Source: an uncultured Clostridia bacterium (lineage in GTDB: Bacteria; Bacillota; Clostridia; Lachnospirales; CAMVHY01). Taken from it: a stretch of 13,731 bases of DNA. A program made the position numbers and the translations under genes. Shown here piece after piece: positions 7,881 through 13,731 of this stretch (within the stretch, counting starts at the first letter, position 1; each line of letters starts with the position of its first letter). The DNA lies in contig CAMVHY010000007.1 of NCBI GenBank assembly GCA_947167415.1, forward strand, positions 1 through 13,731, in the 5' to 3' direction. The notes beneath the pieces were generated by a model that saw only the letters and a list, made by a program, of their open reading frames with translations, ran no database searches and was not told where the DNA came from.

Positions 7881-8531
7881 GATAGCGTTTACATAAAAAG
7901 CAAGTCAAAAATAAAAGCAAAGGAAATGGTAAAAATAAAAATAAAGTCAAGTTTATCGTAGAGAACAAAAACTTTTCTAAAGCGTTGTTTTAATCTCAGA
8001 AAATATCGTTTGATATTGTTGTGCTGTTTATAAAGTTGTTTTTCGTAACCCTAAGGTAATTTACGATTTTTTTTAGGCGGAACAACTATGTTAATGCAAA
8101 GTTTTTCAGCGTAATTAATAATTGAATTTGTATCATAAGCCCAATCACTAGACAAAGTGCCAAGTTTAATTGTCTTTAGATTAATTATTCTTCCTTTCAT
8201 TGCCACAATATTTTTTTAAGCTTTGTATTTTGATTTAAAACTTTAACCAATCTTTCCTATTTTTCATTTTTTACCCATCTCAAAAATTTTTTATGCAATG
8301 TATACCGTTTCCAATAATCAGACAGTAAACTCCACCATGGAGATTCTATCTTCGATATCCAAAATACTCCGTTTAAAAAAATCCTATTATCTTTCTCCGC
8401 TCTTTATCTCTCACGTCATTCCTTCGATAGCTTTTTTTCCATTTTTATTACTCGTTTTTCCTTTTTTCTCTTTCATTTCTTTTTTATTCCCCTCTTTTTT
8501 ATTTCCCTCTTCTAATTTTGTCTACACTCTC
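7881..8531 (-). mobile_element. Decayed IS5-like insertion sequence
   Basis: The 651-bp element carries broken transposase code on the minus strand. Its right end TTTTGTCTACACTCTC (8516-8531) and left end GATAGCGTTTACATAA (7881-7896) are inverted repeats matching 11 of 16. TA lies just outside both ends (7879-7880 and 8532-8533), consistent with a TA target duplication as in part of the IS5 family. The length is short of the usual 800-900 bp, which agrees with the internal deletion seen in the transposase. The 8395-8531 stretch is almost all pyrimidine on the plus strand. Confidence 0.75.
7889..8442 (-). pseudogene. Broken IS5-family transposase
   Basis: Two frames of the minus strand carry the two halves. 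The N-terminal half (about 8442 to 8225) reads KDNRIFLNGVFW, then SPWWSLLSDYWKRYTLHK, then FLRWVKNEK with TAG (8257-8259) where Trp is expected. This matches the IS5 N-terminal pattern DNR-x-F-x-NA-x-L-x4-TG-x-PWRDLP. The C-terminal half (about 8210 to 7889) reads LSSDWAYDTNSIINYAEK, IVVPPKKNRKLP, a TAG (8051-8053), then YEKQLYKQHNNIKRYFLRLKQRFRK. It ends with LYDKLDFIFIF and a TAA. This holds the second Asp (DWAYD), but the region of the first Asp between the halves is deleted. More stops lie near the N-terminus (for example after LSKE). It is not functional. Confidence 0.85.
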
Positions 8532-8602
8532 TAATAAATATCTTTGCTGTTCGAAATTAAAATAGTACAAATGTAAATAACAAACGAGCAAAAAAAATAT
8601 TT

Positions 8603-8626
8603 AAGTCATTCGATTGGCTTATTTTT
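8603..8626 (+). terminator. Possible weak terminator upstream of greA
   Basis: AAGTC (8603-8607) pairs with GGCTT (8616-8620), with extra A-T pairs inside, followed by ATTTTT. It precedes the greA promoter and could end transcripts from the promoter at 7850. The stem is short. Confidence 0.4.
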
Positions 8627-8647
8627 GTATTCAATTTTTTTTAAGTT

Positions 8648-8656
8648 TGTTATAAT
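8648..8656 (+). promoter_or_regulatory. Extended -10 promoter of greA-dnaN-gyrB
   Basis: TGTTATAAT, with no good -35 at 16-18 bases. It lies 41 bases before greA and is the only clear promoter before the three-gene run. Confidence 0.6.
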
Positions 8657-8697
8657 AAGTTGGTTTAAATAAAAAAAATAAGGATGTTGATAAAAAA

Positions 8698-9171
8698 ATG
8701 CCAGCGGAAAAAACAGTTATTTTGACCGAAGAGGGCAAAAAAAAGCTTGAAGACGAGTTGAATGATTTAAAACTTGTTCGTCGTCGTGAAGTTGCGGAGA
8801 AAATAAAAGATGCGAGAGGCCAAGGAGATTTGTCTGAAAATGCGGAATATGATGCGGCAAGAGAAGAACAAGCAAAAATTGAAGCGCGTATAGAAGAGCT
8901 AGAACAAAAGTTAAGAAACGTAAAAGTCATAGAAACAGATGCAAATAAAAATAGAATAAGTCTTGGTAGCCAAGTAAAATTATTAGATATGGAATTCCAA
9001 GAAGAAGTTATTTTTATGATTGTTGGCTCAACAGAATCAGATCCATCAAATGGCAGGATTTCGAATGAATCGCCATTAGGGAATGCATTAATTGGGCACA
9101 AAACTGGTGATACTGTTGATGTAAATTCACCTGATGGAATTATAAAATATAAAGTTATTGAAATAATTTAA
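8698..9171 (+). CDS. greA: Transcription elongation factor GreA
   Basis: Binds the secondary channel of RNA polymerase and stimulates cleavage of backtracked transcripts. The 157 residues are the normal length. The N-terminal coiled coil (about 10-75) starts with LTEEGKKKLEDELNDLK and carries the tip motif GDLSENAEYDAAREEQ, whose acidic residues act in the active site. The C-terminal FKBP-like domain contains NRISLGSQVKLLD, ESPLGNALIGHKTGD and ends in KVIEII. The start is the ATG 11 bases after AAGGATG. The stop overlaps the Shine-Dalgarno of dnaN, and the two genes are surely co-transcribed. greA next to dnaN is not the usual Firmicutes arrangement. Confidence 0.96.
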   Translation: MPAEKTVILTEEGKKKLEDELNDLKLVRRREVAEKIKDARGQGDLSENAEYDAAREEQAKIEARIEELEQKLRNVKVIETDANKNRISLGSQVKLLDMEFQEEVIFMIVGSTESDPSNGRISNESPLGNALIGHKTGDTVDVNSPDGIIKYKVIEII

Positions 9172-9188
9172 GGAGGATATTAAAAAAA

Positions 9189-10316
9189 GTGAATTTGGTT
9201 TGTAAGAAAGAAAACTTAGTAGACGGTTTGGATATGGTAATGAAAGCCGTAGCGTCAAAAACAACTATGCCAATTCTTGAATGTGTTTTAATAACAGCTG
9301 AGGAGAATTCTTTAAAGTTATTATGTAATAATTTGGAGATTGGAATCGAAAGTTTTTGTATCGAAGCAAATATAAATGTTCCGGGAGAAGTTGCGATAGA
9401 CGCTAAAAAAATTTTTGATATAGTACGTAAACTGCCGGATGGAGATATTTTTATTACTTGCCAGGAAAATATTATGGTGATTAAAGGTGGGCGTTCCGAA
9501 TTTAAAATTCAATGTATGGACGGAACAAATTTTCCAAAGCTACCTGATGTTGACAAATCAGAAATTTATAAAATACCGAGTGAGATTTTGAGAAGTATGA
9601 TTAAAGAAACTATATTTTCTGTTTCGCTTGATGAATCGAAAGCGGTTTTAATGGGCGAGCTTTTAGAAATAAAAAATAATAAATTAAGTCTTGTAGCGCT
9701 TGATGGATTTAGAATTTCTTTGAGACGAGAAAATTTAAACGAGAATTATAGTGATACAAGTATTATTGTTCCGAGCAAAACACTTATGGATATCTCGAGA
9801 ATTTTGACGAATTCTGATTCAGAAGATGTTTTGTTATATATGACAGGACAACATGCTTTATTTGAATTATCGGAGTGTAAAATTGTCACGCGTTTAATCA
9901 GTGGCAGTTATTTAAATTACGAAAATATATTTACTGAGGATTATAAAACGGTTATAAAAGCTAAACGACAGGAATTTTTGGAATGTGTAGAACGCGCTTC
10001 GTTAATTTGCAGTGATGATAAAAAAAGAAATCCTGTAAAATTTAAAATCGCAGAAGATAAAGTTATAATTACTTCGAATACGGAATTAGATCAATCTTAT
10101 GAAGAATTGCCTGCGAATATTGATGGAGAAAAACTTGAGATTGCATTTAATCCAAAGTATTTAACAGATGTTTTAAAAGCAATTTCGACGGATGATATTA
10201 TTATTTTTTTAACGACGGCATTGAATCCGTGTACAATAAAGCCTTTTGATTCGGAAAAAAATGAAGCGTTGGATAATGCAAAATATTTGATTTTACCTTT
10301 GAAATTAAAGGGATAA
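9189..10316 (+). CDS. dnaN: DNA polymerase III beta subunit (sliding clamp)
   Basis: Ring-shaped dimer that tethers DNA polymerase III to DNA and serves as a docking site for repair and initiation-control proteins. At 375 residues it has the usual length. It opens with the family pattern (LVCKKENLVDGLDMVMKAV, then SKTTMPILE). Middle elements such as DGFRISLR, and the ending PFDSEKNEALDNAKYLILPLKL, match the clamp C-terminus near the client-binding pocket. The start is GTG, 12 bases after a full AGGAGG that overlaps the greA stop. A GTG start with a long spacer may moderate translation. It has no promoter of its own. dnaA is not upstream and recF is not downstream, unlike the common dnaA-dnaN-recF-gyrB order. 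Confidence 0.97.
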   Translation: MNLVCKKENLVDGLDMVMKAVASKTTMPILECVLITAEENSLKLLCNNLEIGIESFCIEANINVPGEVAIDAKKIFDIVRKLPDGDIFITCQENIMVIKGGRSEFKIQCMDGTNFPKLPDVDKSEIYKIPSEILRSMIKETIFSVSLDESKAVLMGELLEIKNNKLSLVALDGFRISLRRENLNENYSDTSIIVPSKTLMDISRILTNSDSEDVLLYMTGQHALFELSECKIVTRLISGSYLNYENIFTEDYKTVIKAKRQEFLECVERASLICSDDKKRNPVKFKIAEDKVIITSNTELDQSYEELPANIDGEKLEIAFNPKYLTDVLKAISTDDIIIFLTTALNPCTIKPFDSEKNEALDNAKYLILPLKLKG

Positions 10317-10368
10317 TTTTTTTGATGGATAGTTTTTGTTTGATTTTAGAAAGTAAAATAGGAGATAA

Positions 10369-12270
<1,902 letters not shown>

Positions 12271-12338
12271 AAATATGTTAAAGTTGTTTTTTGGTTGTGA
12301 AAGTATGTTTGTGTAATATAGGATTTGTTTGCAAAAAA

Positions 12339-12375
12339 AATAATCGAGTTGATTTATTCTCTCGGTTATTTTTTT
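12339..12375 (+). terminator. Terminator of the greA-dnaN-gyrB unit
   Basis: AATAATCGAG (12339-12348) pairs with CTCGGTTATT (12361-12370), ten pairs with one wobble, followed by TTTTT. It lies 70 bases past the gyrB stop and closes the operon, so gyrA is not co-transcribed. Confidence 0.85.
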
Positions 12376-12407
12376 GTTTAAATTTATATTTTAAATAAAA
12401 ATTTGAT

Positions 12408-12413
12408 TATAAT
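12408..12413 (+). promoter_or_regulatory. Promoter -10 box of the TrpX-like importer
   Basis: A perfect TATAAT 31 bases before the lipoprotein start. The -35 position has only TATATT. I see no T-box or other riboswitch in the 155 bases after gyrB, which are mostly filled by the gyrB terminator. Confidence 0.5.
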
Positions 12414-12443
12414 CGTGAAAAAATTTTGGAGGAGAAGTTTGTT

Positions 12444-13388
12444 ATGAAAAAAATGTTTTTTTTGGTGTTAGTACTGTTGAATATATTTTTTTTAGCGGCG
12501 TGTAAAAATAACTCTAATAAGAAAAAGGTTGGGATTTTGCAATTTGTATCACATGAATCTATTGATAAAATTGTTAATGGAATTCAAGATGGATTGAAAG
12601 AAATTGATATGGATTTGAATGTAGATTTAAAAAATGCGAATGGAGATAATTTGACGGCGTTAAATATAGCGCAAAAATTTGTTAGTGATGAATATGATTT
12701 AATTATTGCTGTAACAACAGGAGGAGCACAAGCTGCTTTTAATGCGACAAGAGAAAAAAATATTCCGGTGGTTTTTGTTGGAGTTTCTGATCCGATTGGC
12801 GCAGGAATTATAAAATCAAAAGAAAATCCTGAAACAAATATGACAGGAATTTCGGATTTTTTAGATGTCGAAGCGGAACTTGAACTTGTAAAAAATTTAT
12901 TGCCCGATGCAAAAAAAATCGGAGTGATTTATAATGCGAGTGAAATTAATTCGTGTAATGAATTAGAATTATTAAAACTTAAGGCAAAAGATTTTGATTA
13001 TAAAGTTGAAACAAATACGATTTCGTCAACAATGGATATAAATTTGGCAATGGATAATATTTTGGAAAAAGTTGATGTCATGATAAATCTTTTGGATAAC
13101 ACGGTTATGTCAGGTTTGGATATAGAAATAAAAAAAGCTGATGAAAAAAATATTCCGGTGATAGGAGCAGTAAGAGAACAAGTTGAAAAAGGTGCGTTAG
13201 TTTCAAATAGTTTTGAACAATATGATTTGGGTTATGAAACTAAAGATATGATTAAAAAAATTTTAGAAGGCGAGTCAGCTAATAATATAAAAGTTAAAAA
13301 TTGTGAGATGAAAAAATTATTTATTAATAAGGATAAAGCCGAGAAATTTAAAATTAAAATTCCTGAAGGAGCAAATTTGATTGAATGA
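12444..13388 (+). CDS. ABC transporter substrate-binding lipoprotein, TrpX family
   Basis: Extracytoplasmic binding protein of an ABC importer of the ABC_sub_bind type (TrpX/YcjN-like). Relatives are often linked to tryptophan or other aromatic amino-acid uptake. The substrate here is not shown. The ATG at 12444 follows GGAGGAG by nine bases. An earlier in-frame TTG (12426) lies within that site and is rejected. The 314-residue protein has a lipoprotein signal with lipobox LAAC (Cys20). The binding fold follows, with KVGILQFVSHESIDKIVNGI at the start, TTGGAQAAFNATREKNIPVVF, VGVSDPIGAGI, NMTGISDF and PDAKKIGVIYNASE in the middle, and IPVIGAVREQVEKGALVS. The TGA stop overlaps the permease ATG by four bases (ATGA), showing translational coupling. 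Confidence 0.93.
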   Translation: MKKMFFLVLVLLNIFFLAACKNNSNKKKVGILQFVSHESIDKIVNGIQDGLKEIDMDLNVDLKNANGDNLTALNIAQKFVSDEYDLIIAVTTGGAQAAFNATREKNIPVVFVGVSDPIGAGIIKSKENPETNMTGISDFLDVEAELELVKNLLPDAKKIGVIYNASEINSCNELELLKLKAKDFDYKVETNTISSTMDINLAMDNILEKVDVMINLLDNTVMSGLDIEIKKADEKNIPVIGAVREQVEKGALVSNSFEQYDLGYETKDMIKKILEGESANNIKVKNCEMKKLFINKDKAEKFKIKIPEGANLIE

Positions 13389-13731
13389 GTTATTTATTTA
13401 ATATTTTAGAACTTGGATTGATTTATAGTTTATTATCGCTTGGAGTTTATATAACGTATGGAATATTAAATTTTCCGGATTTAGGAGTTGACGGAGTAAT
13501 TTGCTTAGGCGGAGCAATTACTGCATGTTTGATTAATAAAAATATAAATGTTTTTTTTGCGATGATTATATCTGTTTTTTTTGGAATGATAGCTGGGTTT
13601 GTAACAGGTTTTTTACATGTGAAATTTAAAATTAATGATTTGATTTGCGGAATTATTACGACGACGTGTTTATATTCGATTAATTTAGTAATCATGAATA
13701 AAAAAGCTAATTTAAGTTTAATTGGACATGA
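13385..13731 (+). CDS. ABC transporter permease, TrpY/LivH-like (3' end cut)
   Basis: Membrane permease partner of the preceding lipoprotein. It begins with ATG at 13385, overlapping the upstream stop, and runs off the window after 115 complete codons. The visible part matches the N-terminal third of the branched-chain amino-acid permease superfamily. It starts with a hydrophobic segment (LGLIYSLLSLGVYITYGIL), then NFPDLGVDGVICLGGA. A second helix (VFFAMIISVFFGMIAGF) and the typical TGFLHVKFKINDLICGI with LYSINLVIM follow. The TrpX-linked permeases share the pattern DL-x-VDG-(x)n-LG-A and KI-x-x-L-x-x-GI. An ATPase gene should follow outside the window. Confidence 0.9.
   Translation, partial: MSYLFNILELGLIYSLLSLGVYITYGILNFPDLGVDGVICLGGAITACLINKNINVFFAMIISVFFGMIAGFVTGFLHVKFKINDLICGIITTTCLYSINLVIMNKKANLSLIGH

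Noticed and set aside
8298..8534. A 78-codon plus-strand open frame in the IS region
   Set aside because: It is the reverse of the purine-rich 5' part of the transposase. It has no Shine-Dalgarno, and its composition (Phe, Ser, Leu, Pro) is typical of a shadow frame.
12426..12443. TTG at 12426 as the lipoprotein start
   Set aside because: It lies in the GGAGGAG ribosome site. The ATG at 12444 gives a normal lipoprotein signal.
12271..12443. T-box or tryptophan leader upstream of the TrpX-like gene
   Set aside because: The space is short and holds the gyrB terminator. No specifier stem, AG-bulge or Trp codon run is visible.

Overview
The window comes from a strongly AT-rich bacterium, most likely a low-GC Bacillota (Firmicutes) of the Clostridia type. 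The reasons are the strong Shine-Dalgarno sites (AGGAGG-like), TTGACA/TATAAT promoters, U-tract hairpin terminators, a clostridial-style SpoIID with a SPOR-like N-terminal part, and a class A PBP with a Glu/Lys-rich tail. The standard genetic code applies, since TGA is used as a stop. Several decayed insertion sequences, an in-frame nonsense codon and a gene that overruns its own terminator suggest ongoing genome erosion, as in host-associated lineages. That last point is inference.

Left part (1-5809, genes on the minus strand): the end of an IS-like element at the window edge (1-58), a mostly empty intergenic stretch, glyceraldehyde-3-phosphate dehydrogenase (gap, 427-1428), a 3' fragment of an IS5-type transposase (1564-1752), an unrecognised 424-aa protein with a C-terminal membrane hairpin (1758-3032), and a class A penicillin-binding protein (3374-5809). 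The PBP frame continues past its stop for 55 more codons, up to a terminator.

Middle and right part (5970-13731, genes on the plus strand): ribosomal protein L32 (rpmF), a secreted SpoIID-like peptidoglycan lytic transglycosylase with a terminator hairpin inside its last codons, a decayed IS5-type element (7881-8531) sitting just downstream of a strong promoter, then greA-dnaN-gyrB, then an ABC importer of the TrpX family (lipoprotein and the start of its permease, cut by the window end).

The genes are mostly housekeeping: glycolysis (gap), wall synthesis (PBP) and wall remodelling in sporulation or engulfment (SpoIID), translation (L32), transcript cleavage (GreA), replication (DnaN, GyrB) and nutrient uptake (TrpX-like importer). 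The greA-dnaN-gyrB order lacks the dnaA and recF neighbours usual in Firmicutes. Gene polarity switches at about 5810-5969. I see no CRISPR array, no tRNA or rRNA and no defence cluster. The best candidate for something undescribed is the 424-aa membrane-anchored protein.
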